Source: Myxococcales bacterium
GTDB taxonomy: Bacteria; Myxococcota_A; Polyangia; Fen-1088
Assembly: GCA_003158395.1 (NCBI GenBank)
Contig: PMIX01000271.1
Span: forward strand, 10,517-51,367
Direction: 5' to 3'
DNA length: 40,851 nt
Within the stretch, counting starts at the first letter, position 1; each line of letters starts with the position of its first letter. Position numbers and translations under genes: made by a program. The notes under the pieces are model-generated. The model ran no database searches. It was not told where the DNA came from and saw nothing but the letters and a program-made list of their open reading frames with translations. Positions 1 to 9,337 of the stretch are shown in pieces.

Positions 1-2
1 AT

Positions 3-1511
3 TGGACGAACTGGGGTACCTTCGTTTCCTCATCGAGCGATTACACGTTGAACACGGTGATGACGGTTCCGCTCGTGGGCGGAACGCCTGTGACGCTCGC
101 TTCGGGACAGAATGGGCCTCAGGGTATCGCGGTTGACTCCACCTACGTCTACTGGACGAATGCCTCCGGCACAGTGATGAAGATGCCTGTCGGTGGCGGC
201 ACGCCGGTCACGCTCGCCTCGGGACTGGACTTTCCCGGAAGTATCGCGGTCGACGCCACCAGCGTGTACTGGGTGAACGGGGGCACGACGGGCAAGCCGT
301 ATGGCTACACCACGCTGATGAAGATACCGATCGGAGGTGGCGCACCGACCACGCTCGCCTCCGCTGGGCTGATCGCTTCCGGGAGTAGCATCGCGGTCGA
401 CCCGACGAGCGTCTACTGGACGATCAACCTCTTTTCCGCCAACAGCGGGACCGAGACCTGCACGGTGGGCACGGTGACGAAGGTTTCTATCGATGGCGGT
501 ACACCGATCACTCTCGCCTCGGGCGAGCTTTGTCCCTCGGGCCAGATCGCTGTCGACGCAACAGCTGTCTATTGGGTGAACAGCGGCCAACAGGCCAACG
601 GCTACACCGACGGCTCGGTGATGGCGGTACCGCTAACAGGGGGCACACCGATTACCGTCGCTGCCATGCAGGACACCGCTGGCGGCCTGGCGATTGACGC
701 CGCCAGCGTCTACTGGACGATCGAAGGCACGGCCGATGGCCATGGCGCGGTGTTGAAGACGGCGAAGATCCCCTTCGATTGCAATCTCGATGTGGCGTCG
801 AAAGCCATCGCCGCTCTTGGCCTCACAGTCGTGGGAAATCCACAGACGCTCAATTTCACATTGCCGGCAGTACTGACTACGGACGACGAGTGGGGCCTCA
901 AGGCGCCCCTCTGCCAAGATGGAGGCTATGACATCACACCATTGGCCGGCAAGTCGGCCTGTATAGTGGGGCAAGCTACGACGCAACGGTGCGACGGGTA
1001 CCCCGCGAACGTCTGGGTCTTGATGAGCAACGGCGCGGTGAAATGCGTTTACAAGAGCTCAGGTGCGGGCAATCCAGGAGTGTATTCGGCCACAAGTCCA
1101 AACTGCACACAGCCTACGATTGCCGCGGGTGCCACGGTGCTCTGCGGTGCTACGTCTTGCACCAGCGCCACCGGGCCATGCTGCCCAGCGGAGACAATGA
1201 TGAACCGGCTCTCGATGTGCATGCCGGATTGCTCACCGGCGGTTACCTGCGATGGTCCAGAGGATTGCGGAACAGGGCAGGTGTGCTGTTCTTTGGAGTA
1301 CCCGGGGGCGGATTTTTCTGGCGCATCCTGCGTGGATCAGTTCAACTGCATTCAGCCATCGCAACGTGTGATCTGTCACCAGAACGCCGACTGTCCGTCC
1401 CCGCAGCATTGTGGAGTGCCCAACCCCATGCCGGCGTACGTTCCGGATTCTCCTCCGGCGACGACCATGCCTCTCTATTGGGGAGTTGACTACCAGGTCT
1501 GCGCCCCGTAG
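3..1511 (+). CDS. Secreted beta-propeller-repeat protein with Cys-rich C-terminus, 5'-truncated by window edge
   Basis: Frame is open to the window start (WTNWGTFVSSSSDYTLNTV...). Repeats of ~50 aa (GGTPVTLASG...GIAVDSTYVYWTN). C-terminal Cys-rich region (CDGPEDCGTGQVCC, VICHQNADCPSPQHCGVPN). The ORF track begins at an internal TTG at 48. Confidence 0.75.
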   Translation, partial: WTNWGTFVSSSSDYTLNTVMTVPLVGGTPVTLASGQNGPQGIAVDSTYVYWTNASGTVMKMPVGGGTPVTLASGLDFPGSIAVDATSVYWVNGGTTGKPYGYTTLMKIPIGGGAPTTLASAGLIASGSSIAVDPTSVYWTINLFSANSGTETCTVGTVTKVSIDGGTPITLASGELCPSGQIAVDATAVYWVNSGQQANGYTDGSVMAVPLTGGTPITVAAMQDTAGGLAIDAASVYWTIEGTADGHGAVLKTAKIPFDCNLDVASKAIAALGLTVVGNPQTLNFTLPAVLTTDDEWGLKAPLCQDGGYDITPLAGKSACIVGQATTQRCDGYPANVWVLMSNGAVKCVYKSSGAGNPGVYSATSPNCTQPTIAAGATVLCGATSCTSATGPCCPAETMMNRLSMCMPDCSPAVTCDGPEDCGTGQVCCSLEYPGADFSGASCVDQFNCIQPSQRVICHQNADCPSPQHCGVPNPMPAYVPDSPPATTMPLYWGVDYQVCAP

Positions 1512-1527
1512 CTCGGACTTTCGGTTC

Positions 1528-1556
1528 GCCCGCCAAGGGACTGGCACCTGGCGGGC
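1528..1556. repeat. Inverted repeat GCCCGCCA...TGGCGGGC (8-bp stem, 13-nt loop) downstream of the stop at 1511
   Basis: 1528-1535 gcccgcca pairs with 1549-1556 tggcgggc; no U-tract, so terminator function is uncertain. Confidence 0.45.
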
Positions 1557-1567
1557 AGACCCCAACT

Positions 1568-1605
1568 CCTCTCCGCTGGGCAGACGGATGAGCCGTGCGG
1601 AGAGG
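1568..1605. repeat. Inverted repeat CCTCTCCGC...GCGGAGAGG (9-bp stem)
   Basis: 1568-1576 pairs perfectly with 1597-1605; T-run at 1620-1624. Confidence 0.45.
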
Positions 1606-1734
1606 CAAGAGCCACTGCGTTTTTGACGGCTTGAGTGCAGGTTCTTCTACAGGGAAAAACGCATGGCACGAGAGCACACAGTGCAGCATCGAGCAGATCG
1701 AGTCTTCTCGCTCACCTTGTGCGCTATCGTGTTC

Positions 1735-2164
1735 CTGGAGTCTACGGGGCCAACAGTCCAAACTGCACGCAGCCCACCATTGCCGCAGGGGCCACCGTGC
1801 TCTGCGATGGTCCGCTGTCTTGCACCAGCGCCACCGGGCCCTACTGCCCAGCCTTGATGACGATGGACAGGCTGGGGATGTGCTGGCCAAATTGCCCATC
1901 TCCCGCGATCACTGCGACGGTCCGGAGGACTGCGGAACTGGGCAGGTGTGCTGTTCTATTGAGTCGGCGACGGCGGGTTTCATGGGTGCATCCTGCGTAA
2001 GCGCGACCTCGTGCGGGGCTCCGTCACGCGTGATCTGTCACCAGCAGTCCGATTGTCCATCTACGCAGCAGTGCGGGGTGCCCAACCCCATGCCAGGGTA
2101 CGTTTCGGGATACGCTTACGGGATTCTGTGGTGGAGAGTCGGTTTCCAGATCTGCGCTCCGTAG
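1735..2164 (+). pseudogene. Tandem duplicate of the 3' end of the upstream gene, with 1-nt frameshift near 1912
   Basis: Frame of ORF 1635..2000 gives PGVYGANSPNCTQPTIAAGATVLC...CTSATGPYCP; the frame of ORF 1595..2164 continues with CDGPEDCGTGQVCCSIE...VICHQQSDCPSTQQCGVPNPMPGYV...QICAP. Both halves match the C-terminus of the preceding gene; atcactgcgac versus gttacctgcgat implies one missing nucleotide. Confidence 0.7.
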
Positions 2165-2189
2165 CTCGGGCCACTTCCGTAGAATTGCT

Positions 2190-4502
2190 TCAGTGGCGCG
2201 AACGCGTGCGTGACGGCGCCAACGCCTGCCGGATGAACTCAACCTCGTCGGGAAAGCACCCCAGGCGGCGCGCGATCTCCGCTGGGCCGGCGCCCGAGGC
2301 CACGCGGTTGGCGACCACTTCCACGACATCCGCCCGGATCGCGCGCCCCCCCAACACCGGAAATCCCATGGCCGCGTAGGTCGCGTCGCTCACCTCGGAG
2401 CTGGGCAGGAACGACACCACGTCGGCCCTCGGTCGATCGAGCCGCCGGCCAATCTCGGTCTGGCAGAGCAAAGTGCGCTCGCGCAACGCCGCGGGTTGCA
2501 GGAGCCTGGCTGAGAGCACCACATGGCGACCCACCCGCACGCCGGCGCGGCCAAGCGCGCTGCGCTCGCGCGGCCCCAGCTCGCGCACCTGCTCGTACGC
2601 ACTCGCGACCAAAACCGTGCCCAACCCCTGTTCGAGCTGATAGATCAAGCCACGCCCGGCAGGTCCCAGGTTGGCCAATCGTTCATCCCGCAAGGGCTCC
2701 AGCAGTTGCGCCACCCAATCGCGGGTCCACGCCACAAGCCGCCGGTGCAAGCGCAGCCGCTGGCCAGCGCCCAGGTCATCCACCAGCAGCGTGATCTCAG
2801 GCCGCAAACGATCCACACCCGCTGCCAGCCGCGCCAGAGTGTGATCGCCGTCCAGGATGCGGCCGGCGTCGTCGAGGCGGAAGCGCTCGTGGGCCGCCTC
2901 CACCAACCCGTTGATCCAGCGCGGGATCGCGTCGGGCTGGTCCGCATCCCCAGCGCGCGTCTCGGTCAGTACGGGCACGACCGCGCGCAGTTGCTGGCCC
3001 AGCGATCCTTCGCGCCGCCCTCGCCTGCGCGTGCGGCGGGAGGTCGGATCCACGAAACGGGCGACCAGCCGGTCGTGCAAGGCATCGCTGAGACGATCCT
3101 CGATGGTCCGGGCCCGTTCCTGCCAGGCCCGGGCATCGTTCACCCAGCGCGTGTGCTGTGTGATGTACGTCCAGGTTCGAATGAAGGCCATGCGCGCCAG
3201 CAGGGTGTCGATGTCCGCTTGTGCGTCGTCAAGGGGGTCGACATGGCTTCGGATCCAGTCGTCCGCCAATCGCTGTCGCGGCCCTTGAAGCTGCAAGAAC
3301 ACCGCGCGCAGAAGCTGGAAGTGGTCGTCGAGCTGCAATTGGCGATAGTCAGGGATTTGGCAGACCTCCCACAGCAGGCCGACGCTCTCAGCGTCGCGCG
3401 CACGGGCCATCACCTCGCTGTCTTCGGCCAGGCGCGAGAGAGCGCGCGCGTCCTCGGCCGCGTCCTGAAGTTCGAGGCAAGCGACGAAGGGCCGCTGGCG
3501 CAAGGACGCCGTGAGCGCGTCCACCGAGCTGGTGTCGAGGTCGCGGCTGCGCCAGAAAATGCGCCTTTGCATTGGAAAACGATGATCTTCGATGGCGCGG
3601 CTGACCGCGGCCGGCAGTGGCGGAAGCGGGGCCAGCGTGGCAAAACGTCCGTCGTTGTGGTGCCGGCCGGCGCGTCCCGCGATCTGCGCCAGCTCGGCGT
3701 CTTCCAGCTCGCGCATCTGCCGGCCGTCGAACTTGCACAGCTCGGCAAACGCCACGCAATCGACGTCCATGTTGAGGCCCATCCCGATCGCGTCCGTGGC
3801 CACCAGATAGTCCACCTCGCCGGCCTGATACAGGGCCACCTGCGCATTGCGCGCGCGCGGCGACAGAGCACCCATCACCACTGCGGCGCCGCCCCGCCGC
3901 ACGCGCAGCCGTTCGGCCAGTCGGTACACGGCACCAGCCGAGAAGGCAACCACGGCGGTGCGCGGGGGAAGACCACGCAACGGCAGGGCGCCCGCGCCAA
4001 ACAGCCGTGACAAGCGCGGCCGTCGATCGAGGACCGCCGTGGGCACCAAGCGTTCTAGGATGGGCCGGATGGTGTCGGAACCCAAGAACCAGGTCTCCCG
4101 CCGACCACGTCCGTGCAAGAGCCTATCGGTGAACACATGTCCGCGCTCGGGGTGGCCGCACAACTGGATCTCGTCGACCGCGAAGAAATCAACCTCGCGC
4201 TCCACCGGCATAGCCTCGACTGTGCAGACCCAGTAGCGCGGCCGCGCTGGCACGCGCTTCTCTTCCCCAGTGACCAGGGCCACGGCGCCCTCGCCGACCC
4301 GCGCGCTGACCCGGTCGTACACCTCGCGCGCCAGAAGGCGCAGAGGCAAGCCGATCATCCCTGTATGGTGCTGCAGCATCCGTTCCACGGCGCGGTGGGT
4401 TTTCCCCGTGTTGGTGGGACCCAGTTGCGCGGTGATGGAAACGGCTGGCGGCGGTATAGGCGTGGGTAGTTCTCCCGCAACACGGGGAAGACGCGAGATC
4501 AC
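2190..4502 (-). CDS. SUV3-like (SUPV3L1-type) ATP-dependent RNA helicase
   Basis: GPTNTGKT Walker A, DEIQ motif (AVDEIQLCGHPERGH), TDAIGMGLNMDVDCVAF, QIAGRAGR (motif VI). Confidence 0.8.
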   Translation of the reverse strand: MISRLPRVAGELPTPIPPPAVSITAQLGPTNTGKTHRAVERMLQHHTGMIGLPLRLLAREVYDRVSARVGEGAVALVTGEEKRVPARPRYWVCTVEAMPVEREVDFFAVDEIQLCGHPERGHVFTDRLLHGRGRRETWFLGSDTIRPILERLVPTAVLDRRPRLSRLFGAGALPLRGLPPRTAVVAFSAGAVYRLAERLRVRRGGAAVVMGALSPRARNAQVALYQAGEVDYLVATDAIGMGLNMDVDCVAFAELCKFDGRQMRELEDAELAQIAGRAGRHHNDGRFATLAPLPPLPAAVSRAIEDHRFPMQRRIFWRSRDLDTSSVDALTASLRQRPFVACLELQDAAEDARALSRLAEDSEVMARARDAESVGLLWEVCQIPDYRQLQLDDHFQLLRAVFLQLQGPRQRLADDWIRSHVDPLDDAQADIDTLLARMAFIRTWTYITQHTRWVNDARAWQERARTIEDRLSDALHDRLVARFVDPTSRRTRRRGRREGSLGQQLRAVVPVLTETRAGDADQPDAIPRWINGLVEAAHERFRLDDAGRILDGDHTLARLAAGVDRLRPEITLLVDDLGAGQRLRLHRRLVAWTRDWVAQLLEPLRDERLANLGPAGRGLIYQLEQGLGTVLVASAYEQVRELGPRERSALGRAGVRVGRHVVLSARLLQPAALRERTLLCQTEIGRRLDRPRADVVSFLPSSEVSDATYAAMGFPVLGGRAIRADVVEVVANRVASGAGPAEIARRLGCFPDEVEFIRQALAPSRTRSRH

Positions 4503-5566
4503 GGGGCCGGTGGCGTCCCTTCGCCCTTCGCGGCGTTGAGCTTGCCGAATCCGAAGAGTGGGATTTCCTTCTCCGGCTCAGTTCGATCGTTGCTTAAGAC
4601 CATCACCTTCCCCAGTATGCCTCGGTTTTCCTCTGTGACCCGTTCTTCAAGTACCTTGACCTGGACGCGGAAGCTGTTGTCGGATAGGGGCCCTTCGACG
4701 GAAGCTGCGAAGGGTCCCTCCAGCACGAGCGCTCCGCGCACCTCGAACCCCGGCTGAGAGCTGCGAACTTCCACAGACACCACCTTGGGCCCCGGTATCT
4801 TCAGGTTGAAGTAGGGGTTCGTCGGCGAAATTTCCAACGTGCCAGCCACCTTGCAAACATAGGGCATCGCGATGTCCTTCGGACTTGGCAGGCCGGTTGA
4901 GACAACCAGATTGCCGGAATGCACTCCGGCTTTCTTGCCCTTGCAACGAATGCGAAAACCCCGGGTTGAACCTGCCTTGTCGGGCAAGAGGGTGACACTC
5001 GAATCCTCCGCAAGCGCCGAGTTCTTGAGTCTGGCCGCAGCCTTTGCGACCAAGGTACCCACCAGATGAACGTCCTGCGACCGTTCTTCGCCGAAGGGCA
5101 TCTCCAGGTTGACCACCTGCGCATCGAATGCAAAGAGCGGCGTCACATTCCCGACCAGCTCGATGGGAACCCTCTCCGACAGCGGATCGTTGGAGTGGAC
5201 GAGCAGGAACTCTCGCAAAGGACCATAGAGATCCGAGCGACAAGTCACCTCAAGCTGGCCGTTCGCCCCGGGCGCGATGGTTTTCGGATCGATGCTTGCG
5301 GAACAGAACCGACTTGCCTCAATGGTGCCGATTTCGAGCGGAAGCGCTCCAGCGTTGGACACAATGATGGAACGGCGTGCTGGCTCATCCATCACAATAG
5401 GGCCCATTTCATAGGGCGGCATTGGAAGTTTGAGTCGCGGAGCCGCCCTGCCCACGGCAGCGCCCGGTGTCGATCCGTGACCCCCTCTCGGACCCCGATT
5501 GCAGGCCGCGAGGAGGCTCAGCACGACGGGAACAAGCAGCAGCCGAACAGGCAGTCTGGTGGTCAA
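4499..5566 (-). CDS. Lipoprotein with ASH/DUF1573-like (choice-of-anchor D type) domains
   Basis: Lipobox LSLLAAC; IIVSNAGALPLEIGTIEAS...FLLVHSNDPLSERVPIELVGNV; TTG start; ATGA-type overlap with the downstream helicase. Confidence 0.65.
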   Translation of the reverse strand: MTTRLPVRLLLVPVVLSLLAACNRGPRGGHGSTPGAAVGRAAPRLKLPMPPYEMGPIVMDEPARRSIIVSNAGALPLEIGTIEASRFCSASIDPKTIAPGANGQLEVTCRSDLYGPLREFLLVHSNDPLSERVPIELVGNVTPLFAFDAQVVNLEMPFGEERSQDVHLVGTLVAKAAARLKNSALAEDSSVTLLPDKAGSTRGFRIRCKGKKAGVHSGNLVVSTGLPSPKDIAMPYVCKVAGTLEISPTNPYFNLKIPGPKVVSVEVRSSQPGFEVRGALVLEGPFAASVEGPLSDNSFRVQVKVLEERVTEENRGILGKVMVLSNDRTEPEKEIPLFGFGKLNAAKGEGTPPAP

Positions 5567-5578
5567 GTCCGTTCAGAC

Positions 5579-5758
5579 TCAGGTGCAGTTGGGCGGCGTG
5601 TTCAGTTGACTTCGGATGCTGGCGATGGTCTCACCCCAGGTAGCGCTGGGACTGTACTGACTAATCGAGATCACGCTGTCAGCGATGCGCGCGTTGATGT
5701 TGACCGGATCATTCCAATTGGCATAACGGCTCGGCAGGTCCGAGCCTTTTGCGTCAAC
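5579..5758 (-). pseudogene. Possible C-terminal coding remnant downstream of the GH5 gene
   Basis: Minus frame reads GVDAKGSDLPSRYANWNDPVNINARIADSVISISQYSPSATWGETIASIRSQLNTPPNCT*, protein-like composition but no plausible start of its own. Confidence 0.35.
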
Positions 5759-5760
5759 AC

Positions 5761-7338
5761 CTATTGATCCTTCTTCGTATACATCCAGTCTTTCACAAAA
5801 GCACCCATCTCGTCTTGGCCCGTCCTGAGCGTCCAGTTGTTGCCGGCGAACATATCCGGAAGCCAGCTGTTCGATGCGCACCAGGCGGTCCAGCTCCCGC
5901 CCAGGCCTTCGAGCCAGTTCAACATGGGAGTTCCGTAGGTGCCGATGATATTCGTGCCCTTCCCCGGCTGGTTTGGGCAGGTCGGTGTCGCGGACAAGCC
6001 GCAGAAGCCCCACTCCGTCATGATGAGCGGGACGCCCTTCGCGGCATTATTCACCTGCGTAACGTTTCCACCGCTCCCCTTGTTGTAGTGTTGTTCGTAC
6101 ATGTGGACCGAATAGATGATGTTGCCTCCGGTGAGTGGATTCGTGGCCGCATCGCCCATTGTCTGGTCCCAGGCGGGGCTGCCCGCAATGATGATGTTCT
6201 TGGGCGCGAAGCCACGAATGAGATTGACCCAGGCTTGCATGGTGGGTTTATACGTGGCCCAGGAATCCATCACACTCGACTCGTTGAACACCTCATAGAA
6301 CACGTTGGGATAGCTCGCGAACAGTGGTGCAATCTTGGTCCAAAAAGCGTTGACCGTGGAAACGAGGTTGTAGGGGTTGGAGACGTAGTGCAGATCAATG
6401 ATGGTGTAGAGGCCTAGCTTGGTGGCGTAGTCCACCGCGGGCTTGAGGGTGTTGTTGACGTATGTGTCCGAGTTCCCAGGTGGATCGGCGGGCAGACGCA
6501 CGATCTTTGTGTACCAACCTGGCGAGCCTGGCGCACCTGTCGAGGCTGGCGTGACGTCGTTCTTGTTGGTGATCTTGTCGAGGACGCCGTTTATGCCGAG
6601 CGAGGTCGCCGCCTGTTGAGTGAGGCCCTCAATCGAGACACCCCTCAAGATCACGGTCTTGCCGCTGGGATCCTGGAGTTTGTTCCCCGCGACCGTGAGC
6701 CAAGGCAAGCCGTTGGTCCCTCCACTGCTGCTGGTACTGCCAGCAACGCCGCTGGAGCCGCCTGAACCCGCGCCGCCACTCGACCCGCCCGAACTGCTAG
6801 TGCCACCCGACCCGCCCAAGCTTGTCGTGCCACCCGAGCGTGTCGTGCCGCCCGAGCTTGTGACGCCACCAGAACTTGTGCTGCCACCCGAGCTTGTCGT
6901 GCCGCCCGAGCTTGTCGTGCCGCCCGAGCTTGTGCTGCCTCCCGATTTCGTCGTGCCGCCCGAACTTGTGCTGCCTCCCGAAGCCCCACTTCCACCCGAA
7001 CTTGTGCTGCCGCCTGAGCTGGTGACCCCGCCCGAGCTTGTGCTGCCACCTGAGTTTGTGATCCCGCCCGAGGTTGCGATGCCGCCGGAGCTTGTGACGC
7101 TAGTCGACCCGCCTTGACCCGTGATGCCCCCGCTCCCGATGCGTCCCCCGCTGCCCACTATGCCACCACTTCCGATCACACCGCCAGAGCCCGACTTTCC
7201 TCCTGATCCGGGGTTCACGGCGGTATTTCCCCCGCCTGCATCGATCGCCTTTTCGTTGTTTGTAGTGCATCCGAAACTGCCAGAAGCCGCGAGGAGCCAG
7301 ATCCCCAGGGTAGCTTGGCGAAGAGAAAGGTCTTTCAT
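5761..7338 (-). CDS. Lipoprotein glycoside hydrolase family 5 (cellulase-like) with long hexapeptide-repeat Gly/Ser/Thr linker
   Basis: Start at 7338 (MKDLSLRQATLGIWLLAASGSFGC, lipobox) preceded by GGAGGAG. GH5 motifs VFYEVFNESS and LIMTEWGFCG. Linker of SSGGxT repeats. The 625-aa ORF start at 7638 is judged too long. Confidence 0.85.
   Translation of the reverse strand: MKDLSLRQATLGIWLLAASGSFGCTTNNEKAIDAGGGNTAVNPGSGGKSGSGGVIGSGGIVGSGGRIGSGGITGQGGSTSVTSSGGIATSGGITNSGGSTSSGGVTSSGGSTSSGGSGASGGSTSSGGTTKSGGSTSSGGTTSSGGTTSSGGSTSSGGVTSSGGTTRSGGTTSLGGSGGTSSSGGSSGGAGSGGSSGVAGSTSSSGGTNGLPWLTVAGNKLQDPSGKTVILRGVSIEGLTQQAATSLGINGVLDKITNKNDVTPASTGAPGSPGWYTKIVRLPADPPGNSDTYVNNTLKPAVDYATKLGLYTIIDLHYVSNPYNLVSTVNAFWTKIAPLFASYPNVFYEVFNESSVMDSWATYKPTMQAWVNLIRGFAPKNIIIAGSPAWDQTMGDAATNPLTGGNIIYSVHMYEQHYNKGSGGNVTQVNNAAKGVPLIMTEWGFCGLSATPTCPNQPGKGTNIIGTYGTPMLNWLEGLGGSWTAWCASNSWLPDMFAGNNWTLRTGQDEMGAFVKDWMYTKKDQ
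6730..7215 (-). repeat. 18-bp-period minisatellite encoding (S/T)SSGG(T/V) hexapeptides in the GH5 lipoprotein
   Basis: About 20 degenerate hexapeptide units, e.g. STSSGGTTSSGGTTSSGGSTSSGGVTSSGG. Confidence 0.8.
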
Positions 7339-7910
7339 GAAACTCCTCCGATGGTTGACGGGAAGATCTATCACTTCAGTAGCAGAAACCTCGCAAAACC
7401 GCTCGCCGAGAACGGCTGACGCGGTTCCGACCTTGCGCATCACGACAATGCTAGGCTCGCATCTTACAACGTCGACTGGCAAGCTTGGCTGAATGGGCCG
7501 CCGAGAGACACCCCAGCCGCCTGCCCTGAGCGGATTCTCGGCTATTCTACCGGTCGCTCGCCCTCGCGCCACACCTGCCCGTCCGAATGTGAACGCGGCG
7601 GCAGCGACCGCCGGCCCAGGAGCCATCGGGCCTATCATGACGCAATACTGCCGGGTTGAGGCTCTCTGTCACGCCCCAGAACGCCGTTCCCGAGGACGAA
7701 GTGCGGCCACTACCAGCGGCCAGTTCCGGTCGCGTCATCTCCTCCAAGAAGTCCAGGTGAACGGCCCCAAGATCTCGTGTATTGTGGATATCGGTCCATC
7801 TGTGGCCGCTGTTGGTTGTTCCTCGGATCATTCAAGCACAACCGACTGTTGCTTCGTCGGGTCCCACAGCTCCGGCGACGCAGGTGCACGCTCCCCGCCC
7901 ACCTAGTCCC

Positions 7911-9326
7911 ATGAAAGAATTGGCCGCTTTGAGTGTGGCGCTGTTGGGCTTGGTGGCGGTCGCCGGCGCTGGCTGCAATAGCGCAGGCTCAACGCCCGTT
8001 GGGACTGGTGGGAGCACGTCGGCTGGCGGCACCGGCACGCTAGCCGCCAGCACCGGAGCATCTGCGACAACGGGCGGCATGGCCAGCACCGGAGGCAAAG
8101 TCAGCACCGGCGGGACCAGCAGCACCGGCGGCAGGTCGGCCGGGGGGACCGCCAGCACCGGCGGGACCAGCAGCACCGGTGGGATTGCCGCCACGGGCGG
8201 GACCAACAGGACCGGGGGCACCATCAGTACAGGTGGCACCATCAGTACCGGTGGCATTGCCAACTCCGGCGGGACCAGCAGGACTGGGGGCACAAGCAAC
8301 GGCGGCGCTGCCACCACCGGAGGGATCAGCAGCATGGCAGGGACAATCAGCACCGGCGGCGGAACTGGCGGCGCGACGACCGGCGGAACCACCGGCACAG
8401 GGATCCCCGGGACATGCCAACCGGCCACCTGCGGCTCGCACAAGTGGGCCTGCTGGAAGATGCCGAACCCAACCGGTTCGGGCCTCCCGAACCCCGCGAG
8501 CTACACGGTCGCCAACGGTATCGTCCGCGACAACGTGACCTGCCTGGACTGGCAGCAGGTCGAATCGGGCACCACCTACACCAACGCCGACGCCATCACC
8601 TACTGTGCCAGCTTGTCGCTCGGTGGCAACAGCGACTGGCGCGTTCCGACTCGCGTCGAGACCGAGTCCATCATGGACTGGACACGCAGCCCAGCCATTG
8701 ATGCCGCCTTTACTGCGGTCAGCGGTTTTCACAAGACCGGTTCCGACTGGATCCTCACCATCCGGCAGGCCGGCGCAGGCTCGGGGACTGACTTTGCCTG
8801 GGCCTTCAATTTTGGCGACGGCATCGTCAGCAATGCCTATTCTGCCGCCACCGCCGCGCGCGTTCGCTGCGTGCGCGGCAACGGGACCGGGGAAGCCTTC
8901 GCCGACCCGGCGGTCGCCCCACCCAACCAGTACACGGTGATCTCCACCGACGAGGTTCAGGACAACTACACCGGGCTCATCTGGCAACGAACCGGCAACG
9001 CTTCTGGACTGATTAGCTGGGATCAGGCGGTCACCTACTGCAGCGGCTTGACCATCGGAGGGAACACCTGGCGGCTGCCCTCGGTTCGCGAGCTGGCCAC
9101 CCTAGTGGACGAGGCGCAGGTGGCGCCGGCAATCAACCGGACCATGTTCCCCAGCACCCAATACGGCGCACGCAGCAACAATTGGTACTGGGCGTCGCAC
9201 GCGGAGAGAAACAGCACGACCGCCTGGTGGGGCCTGAACTTTGACGACGGCTTCACCGGATTCAACGCCGGGGCCAGTGGCGCCTGGAACTACTGGACCG
9301 TTGCCTATGCGAAGTGCGTGCGCTAG
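7911..9326 (+). CDS. Lipoprotein with Thr/Gly-rich linker and two DUF1566 (Lcl C-terminal-like) domains
   Basis: Start MKELAALSVALLGLVAVAGAGC (lipobox); STGGTI-type repeats; paired motifs DNVTCLDWQQ...DWRVPTRVE and DNYTGLIWQR...WRLPSVRELATLVD. Confidence 0.8.
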   Translation: MKELAALSVALLGLVAVAGAGCNSAGSTPVGTGGSTSAGGTGTLAASTGASATTGGMASTGGKVSTGGTSSTGGRSAGGTASTGGTSSTGGIAATGGTNRTGGTISTGGTISTGGIANSGGTSRTGGTSNGGAATTGGISSMAGTISTGGGTGGATTGGTTGTGIPGTCQPATCGSHKWACWKMPNPTGSGLPNPASYTVANGIVRDNVTCLDWQQVESGTTYTNADAITYCASLSLGGNSDWRVPTRVETESIMDWTRSPAIDAAFTAVSGFHKTGSDWILTIRQAGAGSGTDFAWAFNFGDGIVSNAYSAATAARVRCVRGNGTGEAFADPAVAPPNQYTVISTDEVQDNYTGLIWQRTGNASGLISWDQAVTYCSGLTIGGNTWRLPSVRELATLVDEAQVAPAINRTMFPSTQYGARSNNWYWASHAERNSTTAWWGLNFDDGFTGFNAGASGAWNYWTVAYAKCVR

Positions 9327-9337
9327 CAACTGAGATC

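Noticed and set aside
2523-4010. 495-aa plus-strand ORF opposite the helicase
   Set aside because: No recognisable motifs, Arg/Gln/His-rich shadow ORF; the minus strand carries clear helicase motifs.
7772-7835. Short sequence gtattgtggatatcggtccatctgtggccgctgtt resembling dispersed intergenic repeats
   Set aside because: Only one copy seen in the window; cannot be called a repeat without a genome search.
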